From: Symsagittifera roscoffensis
Lineage: Eukaryota; Xenacoelomorpha; Acoela; Convolutidae
Reading direction: 5' to 3'
DNA length: 64,000 bases
Assembly: GCF_963678635.1 (NCBI RefSeq)
Contig: NC_087064.1
Span: 38,182,706 to 38,246,705 of the forward strand
Part shown: in pieces, positions 10,551-21,900 of the stretch
How positions within the stretch are numbered: position 1 is the stretch's first letter
Layout of the letters: every line of letters begins with the position of its first letter
Position numbers and translations under genes: made by a program
Notes under the pieces: model-generated
The model's database searches: none
What the model was told of the DNA's origin: nothing
What the model saw: only the letters and a program-made list of their open reading frames with translations

Positions 10551-10870
10551 TTTGTTGCAGTTGGCAAGCTCCTGATCCGCACGCTTGGCAATACAGGACC
10601 GAGTCCAAGGTTTTCAGCATTGTGAATAACATTATTTCTAATTGCCGAGATTACGTCTCCTTCTTTTTCACCAAGATAGACTTGCTGTCTTTTTTCGAGT
10701 TGTCCCAACTCAGTTTTCTTGAATAGCTGAAAGCAGGGTTCAAATTAAAAATTCCCGTTGTAGGATTTTTGGGACCAAGCAAATCTCCCAATTCTTATTT
10801 GATTTTTTGAGACTTCAATTTAATTTGGGGTAGTGTCTTTTCTTGAGTACAATTTTCATTAGAAGAACAG
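10538..10870 (-). pseudogene. Unassigned small Polinton protein, one stop and one frameshift
   Basis: Coding pattern LPQIKLKSQKIK, a TAA, then ELGDLLGPKNPTTGIFNLNP, a shift near 10735, and a good open stretch GQLEKRQQVYLGEKEGDVIS..NNVIHNAENLGLG to TAG 10538. About 110 codons. The C-terminal half has a regular amphipathic helix followed by a Pro/Arg tail. The end overlaps the next gene by a few bases. Function unknown. Confidence 0.42.
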
Positions 10871-10991
10871 ACTGATCAGATGAAGAGAAATAAGAGAAAT
10901 GATTTTGAGACTAAATGAAATTTGAAGTTAAAAAAATATGAGTCATTATGTTAACCAAAAAAGGAAATAGAACTATAATTGGAACTTTTGA

Positions 10992-11660
10992 GTGAAACTT
11001 CCAATATGGAATTGTGTAGGTGTAGGTGTCCACAATTCTCAGCAAAAATCATTGTTCCAGATGGCTGCAGCTCTGTGTCAAGCTCTTCCCAGCTTTTATT
11101 CAGAGTATTATCAAAAATCGCTATTTATTTCCGTTCCCAGTGATTTTTACGAAATATATATAGTAACCAAAAACTTTTGTGTCTCTACCCACAATTCTTA
11201 CTGTTCTTTGGAAAATTGTGAGTTCCACATACTTCTGATTGGTTCATCTTTCGATCAAATTTTACAAAGATTGGGTAATTTTCATTTCACATACCAAATT
11301 ATCGATTGTCTTTACACTCTGTACAAACACAGATTTTATTCGAATTTTATTTCATCAACTGGCGAAATTTTCAATCAAATTGAACGCACTGTTCATCACA
11401 ATTTCAAACAGAAAGGAGCAGAAAAAATACCATGTGTTGCAAAGAAAAGACTGCTACGCAAAAAATTCAAACGTCACTATTTATGTTCTAACCAGAAACT
11501 AGCTTCCAAACAAACTATTGGTTCAGCTTTTCTAGAACGAGTTCGTTAAGTACAAAACTCAAAATATGAAAATGATTTCTTAAAAAAAATTGACACTTCT
11601 ATTGATGGTTATGGATTTGTAAATAGTGATCTTGTCAATTTTTCAAAAAAAAACTTTCGA
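10992..11660 (+). pseudogene. Unassigned plus-strand Polinton protein, one in-frame stop
   Basis: A long plus-strand frame of 185 codons (GTG opening at 10992; first ATG gives MAAALCQALPSFYSEYYQKS) that ends at TAA 11547-11549, yet stays open in the same frame for another 36 codons (VQNSKYENDFLKKIDTSIDG...). The core is rich in aromatic residues and Cys (FYEIYIVTKNFCVSTHNSY, FHILLIGSSFDQILQRLG), with a basic C-terminus. Codon use and compactness look like a real gene. No family recognised. It lies in the switch region between minus- and plus-strand genes. Confidence 0.5.
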
Positions 11661-11829
11661 TAATTCATCTATTTTTTCTCATGTCTACGAAATTACCAAA
11701 AACTACCAAAAAAAATCACCGTTGTCAGAAAATTTGCAAAAAAAGTATCAAACAAAAAAAGAAAGATGTAATATTTCTTTTCATTTTCAAGTAGTTGCAA
11801 AGAAATTCTATTTTTTTAACAAGTTGTAG
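11626..11829 (+). pseudogene. Lys-rich continuation fragment
   Basis: A 67-codon frame overlapping the end of the preceding gene in another frame (SSIFSHVYEITKNYQKKSPL...). It looks like the displaced C-terminal part of that gene after a frameshift, because the residues are similar in style and no start codon context is convincing. The sequence directly leads into the tandem repeat at 11840. Confidence 0.3.
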
Positions 11830-11839
11830 AAAGTGTTCA

Positions 11840-12065
11840 ATTTTTTTGGCAAAATCTGAAAAGTGTATCAATTTTTTTGACAAAATGCGAAACTTGTTTC
11901 AAGTTTTTTTTGACAAGACGCGAAAAGTGTTTCACTTTTTTTAATAAAAAGCGAAAAGTGTTTCACATCTTTCCTGCAAATGCGAAAAGTGTTTCACTTT
12001 TTTCGACAAAATGCGAAAAGTGTTTTACTTTTTTCGATAAAATGCGAAAAATGTTTCAAGAAGCA
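11840..12065 (+). repeat. Tandem repeat, about 7 imperfect copies of a ~31-bp unit
   Basis: Direct repeats of a core GCGAAAAGTGTTTCACTTTT followed by a spacer such as TTTTCGACAAAAT, drifting at the left end and sharp in the middle (11925-12045). In the reading frame 11877-12080 each unit would give a CEKCFTFF-(D/N)-K-type peptide, but neither the frame nor the peptide is kept across all copies. Confidence 0.8.
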
Positions 12066-12303
12066 AAAACCATTAGGTAACTTTTAACTTGTGTACAATT
12101 TTTCTAGTATTTTTCCGAAAATGTTTGCAAAAACTATTCGAGTTCTTTAACATGTGTGCGAGTTCGAATCACTAATTTATGTTCAAATTGTTTTTCAATG
12201 AATTACCCGGTACCTCTCATCTTTTCTCATAATTAAAATGAAATGGAAGAAAATAATTAATTACAGAAAACGATGCCAAACAACAATTATTTACAAAAAA
12301 CGT
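12066..12303. other. AT-rich spacer
   Basis: No convincing gene, repeat or signal seen in this stretch. Confidence 0.5.
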
Positions 12304-12775
12304 TCAATCAAAGAGCTGTCGAGCAGAAAAAGAGTTCTGGAGGTTCTCTATAGAAGGCAGAGCTGGACGATGTTCCATTGCTGGTGGTTGTTGTGGATGA
12401 GTGTTTTGAGGTGTCATTGTTTCTGAGAAACCCTCATCTTCATCTATTGTGATGGTGTTTTCGGCTAATCCTGCTTCCTCCCAAGGAAAGAGGAAGTTGT
12501 TGACTTGTTGAGCTACAAATCTTGAGTCAGGAATCTCGGGGTAGTTCATTCCCACATGATCAGAAACTTCCTCTATCATTTGCACTTCTTCAAGTTGGTT
12601 CTCCGTAATGGAAACTTGCATCATATGATGCTCGTTGAAATCCCTTCGCATCACTTTCACCATGTGCCAGACTTAGATTGGGATGTCTATTCGTGCGAGA
12701 AAAACTCCAGAGACTGTTTCTCGCACTTGAATTTGTACTAGATCAGGCGAAAATTCTACAGAGTTCATGAGATTG
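12304..12775 (-). pseudogene. Acidic Polinton protein, one in-frame stop
   Basis: The minus-strand frame is open from about 12775 (SPDLVQIQVRETVSGVFLAR) to a TAA near 12675, then from ATG 12663 (MVKVMRRDFNEHHMMQVS) to 12304, in the same frame. The second part is strongly acidic in the middle (ENTITIDEDEGFSETMTPQN) and ends with a Pro/Gln segment and SIENLQNSFSARQLFD. About 155 codons in total. The acidic linker and the short conserved tail suggest an adaptor-type protein, but I have no family. CCAATC boxes lie upstream on the same strand. Confidence 0.5.
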
Positions 12776-13329
12776 CTGTTTTGCACTGAGAAGATTATTT
12801 TGAGCAATAAACTGAGTTAAAGAGTAGAAACAAGAAAGAGCTGAGAGAGGGGTAGCTGACGGAAGATACGTTGAAATTAAGGTATTAAGAGCTGAGAGAG
12901 GAGGTAGTTGACGGTAGTTAAGTTGAAAATAAAATGATTTTTGGTTAAGAGAGAAGGGTACCTTCAACTCGAAAGTGTGGGTTCGACCAATCAAAATGAT
13001 TTTCCTTACCTGGATTGTAGTCATGTCCAATCAGATTTCAGCTTCCTTTTATGGCATTCTTGGATAAAAGTCGTGTCCAATCGGAAACAAAGCTCCATTT
13101 TGGGCATTGTCGTTTCCAATCAAAAAAATGTTCATTTTTGTTCTAGCTGTCGTATCCAATCAGAAGACACTTTGAAGGACTTAAATCTTCCAAACAAAAA
13201 AAAATATACACAAAAGCAATTGCAAAATTGAATGACCAAAAGTTGTTTGCAGTAACAATAAGAAATATTGCTGATATAAGAACAAAATAAAGAAAATTAA
13301 TAAAAGTAACATCTGTGCAATTTTTTTCA
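12776..13329 (-). promoter_or_regulatory. Promoter-like region with CCAATC box series and a short direct repeat
   Basis: Between the acidic-protein gene and the next gene. Five CCAATC motifs occur on the plus strand at about 12984, 13027, 13077, 13118 and 13154, spaced 36-50 bp apart, each in a similar context (GTGTCCAATC, GTATCCAATC). A 30-bp block AGAGCTGAGAGAGG..GTTGA is repeated at about 12838 and 12890. The inverse motif GATTGG recurs near 13985 and 14034 in front of the polymerase gene, so the region may be a divergent promoter using CCAAT boxes. Confidence 0.45.
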
Positions 13330-13913
13330 TCAAGTTAATTGAATTTTGTGTATGTAATCAATAAGAAATTGCTGATTTTTCAGTAGATAGTCAAGTTCTT
13401 CAAGTTTTATGTAAACTTGGGAAGATAACTCAAAGTTGACGAATTTTTCAAAGCAAACCTCTGGAAACCTTCCAAACTGAATCAAGCAGGAATTTGAACT
13501 TTGAAAATCCTTAAAGAAATAAAGGAATAAAGAACTTTTCTGGGAGTTTTTACAAATTTGGATATTGGATGGGGGATAAAAAGAGTTTTTGATATATTAT
13601 CGCACGACTTTTTGTTTAATTTCAAATTCTCGAGAATAAACAAAATTTCTTTCCTTGTGAGGTGTAATTCAGCCGTAAGTTTAAAATTTTGATACGCAAT
13701 TTTTGGATCAAAAGTAAACTCTCTGATTGAGTAAGATTCTCTGAACAGCCCTTTACTTAGTCGGATATTTGTATTTTGACAACATAAACGTCCAAAAAAT
13801 TATGAAAAAAGTAAGAGTCAACATCTATTTCATCAATAAGAAAATTAATTAGAACTTTTTCTTTTTTTCTTGTAAAGTAACTCGAGGAAGCTCAAATGTT
13901 TTTTGGTTAGACA
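13330..13913 (-). pseudogene. Unassigned Polinton gene, heavily broken
   Basis: From ATG 13913 (MSNQKTFELPRVTLQEKKKK) the pattern passes, after a shift near 13858, into INFLIDEIDVDSYFFHNFLD and later into a C-terminal stretch (KFVNFELSSQVYIKLEELDY then LLKNQQFLIDYIHKIQL) ending near 13330. About 190 codons with several stops and shifts between. The C-terminal part looks like a helical domain. No family recognised; it faces the polymerase gene across the CCAAT-box region. Confidence 0.42.
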
Positions 13914-13983
13914 TTTTTCAAATATTGATTAAGGTTTTTTTTTTAAATAATAAACCGTTCACTTTTAGAAAATGCTGGATTCC

Positions 13984-14176
13984 GATTGGTTGATTTCCAA
14001 CAAACAGTGGTACTAAAAGAATACTCAATTCTGATTGGTTGATTTTCTCTAAGCAACTTTAATTAAAACTCATTTCATTCTGATTATTTTAACGTTAAAA
14101 ACAATCGCTCTATACTTTGTATAACTACTTGAAATTAGTTTCAATTGCTTTCAACAATTCGAAGTAAGTATAAATA
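13984..14176 (+). promoter_or_regulatory. Putative promoter of Polinton DNA polymerase
   Basis: Two copies of GATTGGTTGATTT at 13984-13996 and 14033-14045 (inverse CCAAT boxes, 49 bp apart), a decayed third near 14081, and a TATAAATA at 14169-14176, about 100 bp before the polymerase ATG. The same sequence also fits a splice donor (GTAAGTAT at 14165), so the TATA reading is tentative. Confidence 0.4.
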
Positions 14177-14276
14177 TTTTATTTTTTTTTGGGAGTTTAT
14201 AAATCTCTCAACTTTGTAGGGTACCATGTACTTTTATTTAATTTTGCTACTAGCTAAATCTCCCACTTTTTTTAAG

Positions 14277-17200
14277 ATGCCTTCACTCATCAGGATTGAG
14301 AAAGTAAAATGTGAGGACTGTGACAAAGAGTACAGAAGAGACAATGCTTCTCGACATCGCAAGAGTTGCGTGCGAGGAGTTATTTCTTGTCTGGAATGTA
14401 ATTATTGTACTTACAACCAGCAAGAAATGACTTATCACGCGGCCAAGAAGCATGCGTCATCGACTTCCAAGCAATCAACGATTTGTTCGTCTTGCGAGCT
14501 GGGGTTTCCGAGTTACTACTCTCTCCAACAGCATCGGAGAAAAGAATATGGGGCGAAACAACGGAAGCCAAGTGATACGGTGGCAAACTTGAACAAGATT
14601 GTGAAGGAGTAAGGGGATGATGGAGAGAAACTCAACGAAGGTTTGAGTGGTTGTCAACACATCTCGGTTGACACTGAGATGAAGATTGGGAGGCATAAGT
14701 ATTTATCTTTCAAATGTCAAAGTTAGATACCAAAATTGTCAACGAGAAGATTGAAGAAGTCTTCAACAAGCTGGATTCCGCTGCAAAATCATTATTGCTC
14801 TTGGATTTGTTCTCCTTAATGTCGAAACGGGAGAATATCGGTATTATTATGCACACGAAAACAATACTTTGTTCGAAAAATTGCATGTAATATGTACGAA
14901 AGCGGATTTGATTTCAATTCAGCGAGAATTTGAAAAGTTTGATATCGTGGAGCAATGCACCCAAGAACGTCAGAATACAAAGTGGAGATTCAAGTTGATC
15001 TTAAATGTCACTATTTTTGCTGCACTACTGAAACACATCCCAATGGGATGTCCAGACTCTGTCTTGCCTGAACCTTTACTTCGACATAAACAAGTAAACT
15101 GTCTTTTATTGGACAAAGATAAACAACCATACAAATATCATCTTTGTCTTATCCGCGCGTTATCAATGTATTTGCGTGGCCATATTAACCTCGATTTTAA
15201 TGCATCTCAGCTGTTTACAGAGTTTTTATCAAAATCTGGATACGATCCGAAGAATTTTCATGGAGTGTCAATCGATGATTTACCTGTTGTAGAGGGAATA
15301 GTTGAACGTAACATATTTATTTACGATTTTGACAATCAAGAAGGAGAATATGTTGGATAATTAGCGAGGCGAACTATTGGAAAATTTGAAAAAACCGTGA
15401 AATTGCTAAGATTCAATAACCATATCAATCACACGAATGATATTGATTCCTTCTTCAAGTGTTTTCAATGTCCTAGCTGTGACTGTTTCTTCAACAGATC
15501 AGACAACTTCAACAGGCATCTTCTAACGTGTAAAGATAGAGTGCTACAGATTTATCTCAAAAACGCGTACAGATTACGGGAAACAATATCCGAGAAATTG
15601 GATGGCTTCAACATTTCCTACACTGAAGATCAGAAATTGTTTCGTAATGTTGCAGTTTTTGACTTCGAATCGATTGGTGTTTCCGCAGAAGAAATGAAAG
15701 CAACCGAACCAACTACTTGGATTGGAAGACATGTCCCTATTTCCGTCTCAATATCTTCAAATCTGCAAGATGCTCCGATTTTCTTGTGTGAAAAAGATCC
15801 AGAATTTCTAATAAATGCTTTCGTTTCCAGCTTAGAACTTCTGGCTGAAAAAAGTAAACTACAAATGAGAACCAAATTTCAAGAAATCGAAAACACTGTC
15901 AATGATCGAGTCAAAAAGATCTTTGATAAACTTAATGCTAGAATTTAACTAAAAGACTAGAAGTCTTCGATTATGAAGATGACACGTCGACACAATTCTT
16001 AAGAATTCAAAAAAATCAGCTGATCAACTTGAAACAGCATTTAGAACGCTATGTTAATACCTTACCGATGTTCGGCTTCAAACGTGGCAGATGTGATCGG
16101 AACTTTATTTGATTCCATACCTTATATGTGATAAAGAAATCGAACCAACAGTCATTAAAAAGCAAATGATTTCATATCATTTAAATTTGGAAATAATCAA
16201 TTTTTGGACAAAATGAAATTTCTTGGAGGGGCAACAACATTGGATTCATTCTGAAAGCCTATAAAGCAATTGAAACCAAATGTTTTTCCCTTACGACTAG
16301 TTTGACAGTACAGACAAGCTCTACTGCAAGGCATTGCTTTCATATGAAGCCTTTTTCAGCAAACTGAGAAATCACAATTCTCTCGAGAAAAATTTCAACC
16401 ATTACCAAAACTGGTTAATGGAGGACTTGATCAACACAGTGCGCTGAAAAAGTTACGTATTCAATCAGTTCCACCAACAGAATTTGAAAATTACTCTTAT
16501 TTGAAAAACATCTGGGAACAACACAGTATGATTACTTTCAAAGATTTCCTACACTAGTACAACAGCAAAGATGTGTTCCTACTCTTGAAGCTATGCAAAA
16601 AATGATAGAGTTTTACCATGATAAGGGAATTGACATGCTGAAACTGGGTTGCACGCTTCCAAATCTGGCAAATATCTGCCTACTCTAGTCGACAAATCTC
16701 AAATTTCACCCGTTCTTTGAAGGAGATAAGTATTTATGTGAGAAAATTAGAGAAGACATGACTGGTGGTCCATCAACAGTTTTTACGCGAAAAGCTGCTG
16801 TCGATCAAACTTATATTCGCAACTCGTCAAACATTTGTAAGACAAAAGTTGGAATTGACGCTAGCCAATTATATCCATTCTCAAATGTCCAGAGATGCCA
16901 ACCGGATTTTGCACAATATGGGAGTATGACTCTGAAACTGATCGTTTTAAAACTAGAAATAACAGAAAGAGAAATTTCGAGAACAGGGTTATGTCCTTCT
17001 ATCGAGAATTGAGACCAGAGTGTGAAATTCAGAGTTTTTACACAACCGGAAAGCAGAAGAAAATTGACTGTTTTCACGTTGATGTTTACTGCGAGCACTG
17101 TAAAACAGTATTTGAAGCTATGGTTTGCTATTATCATTTCTGCTCATGCCAAGAAATCTGTCCATCGTTGTCAGAACAAGATATTGAAAGGGGAAATAAG

Positions 17201-18583
17201 AAACGAGAAATGGATGACTTGAGACGAGAGTTCCTAAAGGAAAGAGGTTACAAAATTCAGGAAAGGTGCGAGTGTGAGTGGTGGGAGCATTTCAAAACAG
17301 ATTCTTCAGTCAAGAATCATGCCAGGACAAATTTTCCTTACAAAAGACCTCTGTCTACTGATTCTTTACTTGAAAAAATAAAGAACAGATCTCTTTTTGG
17401 TTATGTGCAATGCGATTTAATAGTTCCCGACGAGTTGAAGCCTACATTTTCAAATTTTTCTTCAATATTCAAAAAGCTTGACATCTGCCGAAACGTTATT
17501 TGAGAATAAATGAAAAACTATGCCGAAGAAAACGGTTTGATGAAAAACCCACAACGAATGTTGATTTCCAGTTTTAAATTAAAAAATGGTACAATCATCA
17601 CACCTCTTCTTTACTTCTATCTAAATCTTGGACTTCAATGTACAAAAATTTATCGGTTTGTTAAGTACACACCTAGGAAATGTTTCAACAACTTTGTTCA
17701 ATCTGTTGTTGATGCTCGACGAGAAGGAGACGAGAATCCACATTCTGAAGTTGTTGCTGAGGCGATGAAGCTTCTCGGTAACAGCTCGTACGGTTATCAA
17801 ATTATGGACAGATCCAGACACACGATAACCAAACATCTCGGCGATTCAGAAGACACACAAAGCGATAAATCAGAAGTTTTTCAAATGATTGAATGCTGTG
17901 AAAAAAGACTTACATGAAGTAGAATTATTGAAGTCAACAATTGAACATAGAGAACCAATTATTGTAGGTTTTTTCATTCTTCAATACGCCAAACTTAGAA
18001 TTATGGAGTTATACTACAACCTCTTCCACAATTATTGCGATGAGAATAAATTCGAGGAATTGGAGATGGATACGGACTCTTTGTATCTAGCATTAGCAGA
18101 AGATAACCTGGACGATTGTATATTACCTGAGAAGAAAGCTCAGTGGACACCAATTTGTCGAAATGATTGTAGAGACGACTTTATAGCTGATGCAGATAAA
18201 AAATTTTCCCACGTACATGCTGCGTTGTTCACAAAAAGCATGACAAACGAGAACCTGGATTATTCAAAGACGAATTTCGCTGCACTGAAATGTTGTGCCT
18301 GTGCAGCAAGAAGTATTGCTGCTATGATAGTAAGAGAGACAAATTCAAGTTTAGCAGCAAAGGTCTCACCAAAAGAACGCTAGAAGACACTGGGGATGGA
18401 CCAATGTATAAATACAGACGAGTTCTTGACGAAGCTGTAAATTTGAAGTCGACCAATCGCGGATTCAAAACCTCCAACCATTTAGTTGGAACATATGACC
18501 AAACTTAAAAAGGACTCAGTTACTTATACCCGAGAAGGGAGATAATTGATGATGGAATACATACTAAGCCATTGAATTTGTAA
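14277..18583 (+). pseudogene. Polinton protein-primed DNA polymerase B, broken
   Basis: About 1,430 codons over many frames. An N-terminal pair of C2H2-type finger motifs starts at ATG 14277 (CEDCDKEYRRDNASRHRKSC; CSSCELGFPSYYSLQQHRRK). A further finger lies at 15470-15530. The exonuclease Exo I motif FDFES is at 15658-15672. The Exo II region near 16070 is damaged (the Tyr-Asp pair reads Cys-Asp). Polymerase motif A DASQLYP is at 16857-16877, motif B LLGNSSYGYQ at 17771-17800 and motif C MDTDSLY at 18066-18086. It ends at TAA 18583. Stops or shifts occur near 14610, 15358, 15946, 16080, 16300, 16690, 16900, 17500, 17905 and 18270. The intact enzyme copies the element from a terminal protein primer. 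Confidence 0.9.
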
Positions 18584-18940
18584 GTTTAACCTATGAACTG
18601 TAATAAAATTTCATACCATACAACGATTTATATGTTATTTAACTTTTCAACTGTAATATATCAATTTATAATAATTTGTATTTTTTTCTGAAAAACTTTG
18701 AAGCTTCAGTTAGGTTTCAGCATAGTTTCAGACACTTTCAATTTTAACCCAAATGGTTTAAATCGAAATAAAAATCATATCCTAATACAATGAAAAAAAC
18801 TATAACCTATCGGATTGTTGTAGAGAACATCTGAAACCTACTATACTAATACATAGGAAATCTATAGCCTATATTAATACATAGGGTGACCACCGGATAG
18901 TCTATAGCCTATGTTAATACATGGGAATCGTCACCCACCC
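18584..18940. repeat. Right terminal region of the Polinton with 40-bp direct repeats
   Basis: After the polymerase stop the sequence is non-coding. TCTATAGCCTATRTTAATAC occurs at 18861 and 18901, exactly 40 bp apart, with a partial third copy at 18841. A GGGTGAC near 18884 and a GTCACCC at 18930 are inverted copies. Beyond about 18940 the base composition jumps to GC-rich. This looks like the subterminal repeat zone at the end of the element; the matching left end is not visible. Confidence 0.5.
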
Positions 18941-18999
18941 CCACCACTTCTCTTCACACATATACTACTCATATGACGCTTCGCGTGTTCATACATCCA

Positions 19000-21900
19000 T
19001 GACTACCGGAACCAAGGCATCAACTTCTGCCTCGCCCATATTCTCTCAATGGCTCTGTGTGCCCTCAGAACCTTGCAGGTGGTTCTGAAAAGGTCCAAGT
19101 TGTTGTTCAGTTTCACGTTACTCAGTTGCTCGGGTGTCGGCACAGCCGTCTCCTGCTCACTCGTGCCCGCGTTGGCTTCTAAACATCACACCGCCAGCAT
19201 GGCACTAACCACCACAATCGGAACTGGCTGGTTTTGGTCTGGCAACCCCGTGGAGTACAACTTCTCCACGTCCCATACCAACACCAAATTCCCGTGCTTG
19301 GGGTACCATAACGTCTGCGCCAGGCAGTGGCAAGGATACTCCCCATGGGTCATCGAGATGTTCCTTCGGATCCGGTACCCTGAAGCTCCAGTAACGGTTC
19401 CACTTCTGTCATATTCCGATGTACGTCGTCTTTTTCATCAATGGCGGGGAATTCGGTTGGCAACACTCCGCTCGCCTTCTTCTTCTGGAATTCACTCACA
19501 TTACCCTCACCCACCCTCATGAAAATCTCACCCACTACGTCCTGCACTTCGCTTTCAGATCTCTTCGGGACGGCCCGAATGATTTTCGTCAGTAAATAAT
19601 ATGACCTCTCCGACATCCTGGCCAACCTCACGCATTTGGGTACAGAGAAGAGTTGGCCGACCAACACCTGCTGCGTCCTCGCATCCATCACCACCATGTG
19701 CGTGGTTTATTTACTATTGCAATATGGTGAGGAGCTCGAACCCACCAGATACTTCGAACCAGTAGGTCTGTGATATGAATCACTGTCTTTCGAATTCATC
19801 TCGTTTTCTAGAGCCTCTCGCCATCTCCAATTTTCTGCTCCGTCTGCAACGCTCCAGGAAAAACTTCAACACTTAAGGACGTAACCAGCCCGTGGGCACG
19901 CTCCAGGCGTTCTAACGATTCGATCGAGCTAGTCATGCTGTAGAATCCCAAAGCAGTGATCAAATTCATTTCCGTTACTCCGTGGCAGTCTGCAATCAAC
20001 TCCATCTCAATTTTGTCCGACATGCTTAACTTTCCATACAACTGAGCTAGTTGGCGATGTTGCTTACTCAGCGTGTTCAGTTAATGGCCCGTACTACACA
20101 CGTGTCCTTCCATTCCACAACTGGAAGCTAGACAGGTGCCCTGTCTCACTCAATTGCTCGAAGAACTTCCCTCGGACGGTTCCGTAGATGGCCTGCCGTT
20201 CTGCTTCGTTACTTTCAGTGCCAGCAGATGGTGTATCATGGCCAAATCATGTAGACTCGCGTCATCATCAAAATCCAATGCGACATCTGCCGTCATATCC
20301 GAGATTAAACCGGTATTCGGGTGTGGACACCATGAAGGCTTCATGAGCTCCCACATGGTTACTAAGCTGGTCTTCAAGGGACCGTCCAATGAACCACATT
20401 CAAAGCTCACTTGCCCCTTTAGCTCAGCAACCAAGGGTTCGACCACTCTTTCCTCAAAAATAACTCCCAGCTTGGGTTGTTCCACCATCAGCATGCCAGT
20501 TTCCTTGACTCGCTCTACCCAGAAATCAAGTATTATGACCTGCTCGTAGTCAAAATATGCCTCCCTGGCTTCCTCGTCCATAAAGGGATGGTATGCCTTA
20601 CACATATTGGAATGATTACAGCTTCCCCAGGGTTGCATAATCTTTCTGTTACCTGACTGCTTCCTTTGACTCACGGCTCACTTTCAACTCTTTGTTGGCG
20701 TATCTTCTCACTTCCTCCAGCCTGCGATAGCTTTCTATAGCATTAGTCTCTTTACTCGATATGAGCAGCGGCATGTCCTGATATAGCTCCGGGAGAGCCC
20801 TCAGATTTTTTTGGTTCACAATCAACTCCCCCTTGCCGAATGGTTTTTCCACATTCTTCCAATACAGTGGTGGGGATGCGATCCACCAAGAACCTCACAA
20901 ATCGAAGGGCGTCTTTGCGGTTAGCCCCAGGCTATCGCCGAATCGTCTCTACTAATCAACACTCGCGGGGGTTCCATCAGTTCCAGCTCCTGTTCCCTCG
21001 ATTTCGAGTCATTATTGGCCTCATACTACGATCTCTTGACTCCCATAAGGCACCATGCCAGTCGCAGCTGCAAGTCAGTTCTCGCACATGGGTAGGCCAG
21101 GTACTCTGCCACCTTCACCGGTGCATGTATGGTCTCATCGAAGTATCTCTGGAGGGCCGCCCTCCAAAAGATTTCTAACAATTTTTTCAGGCCGATCTCA
21201 TTTGCCTCCGAGGACATCACGGTGCTATATTCCTTCCGATTCAGATTAGAGTCCTCCGTCAGTTCCTTCAAGTACTCCTGCATGGCGTGCTTTTCGATGC
21301 AGGCGATCAAATGCCCTCTCGCTGAGTTTCTCGCCTTGAGCATCTCCACATAACCCGCGGCGGGATCCCCCATGTGGACTGAGTCGGGTACTGTGATCCG
21401 ACTGTACTCAACCACGCCGAGTTGTCACTCCAGTTTCATCCGGGCCATGTTCGTCCGCAAGGGTTTGTAGTCACCGAGCCCTCCAGATCCACACTGACTG
21501 ATGACTTCCATTTCAAGCTTTGTACCCGCCAAGGTCCGTGCATTTTCTTCGACCTCGTGGCTGTTGAGGTCAAACTTGCCAATAGCATAGGTGGTATCAA
21601 GTTTTCTTTCTCTCCGGCGGCCCACGCCCCACCATCTCCTTGTCCACTCTCACTTGGATGAGCTACTTTTGCCAACGAGGCTACTACTGCATTCGCCCTC
21701 GACTTCACTACTTTCTGACTCACTATCTTGCTTCTTGTTCTCCCCTCCAATCTCTTCAACCCGTTCTTGGCTCGCCTGATGCGTAATTTTCTCAAAATCT
21801 GATGTTCATCGGCACTGTCCGCCGTAACTGACTCGGTAGTTTCCCTAGAACCTCGTGCATGATGGGTTGGTTCAACCCCACTTTCATTACGGACTGCGTC

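Larger units (their letters stand above)
2827..18940. mobile_element. Degenerate Polinton/Maverick DNA element
   Basis: The module carries the hallmark set of Polintons: double-jelly-roll major capsid protein, minor (penton) capsid protein, retroviral-type integrase, FtsK/HerA-like packaging ATPase and protein-primed family-B DNA polymerase, plus small lineage genes. Capsid, integrase and ATPase genes lie on the minus strand at the left, the polymerase on the plus strand at the right. Length (about 16 kb) is normal for the group. Most genes have stops or frameshifts, so the copy is dead. Terminal inverted repeats were not found: the left end lies at an N gap and the right end shows only short direct repeats. 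I did not recognise the usual adenain-type protease. Right limit is set by the change to GC-rich sequence near 18940. Confidence 0.88.
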
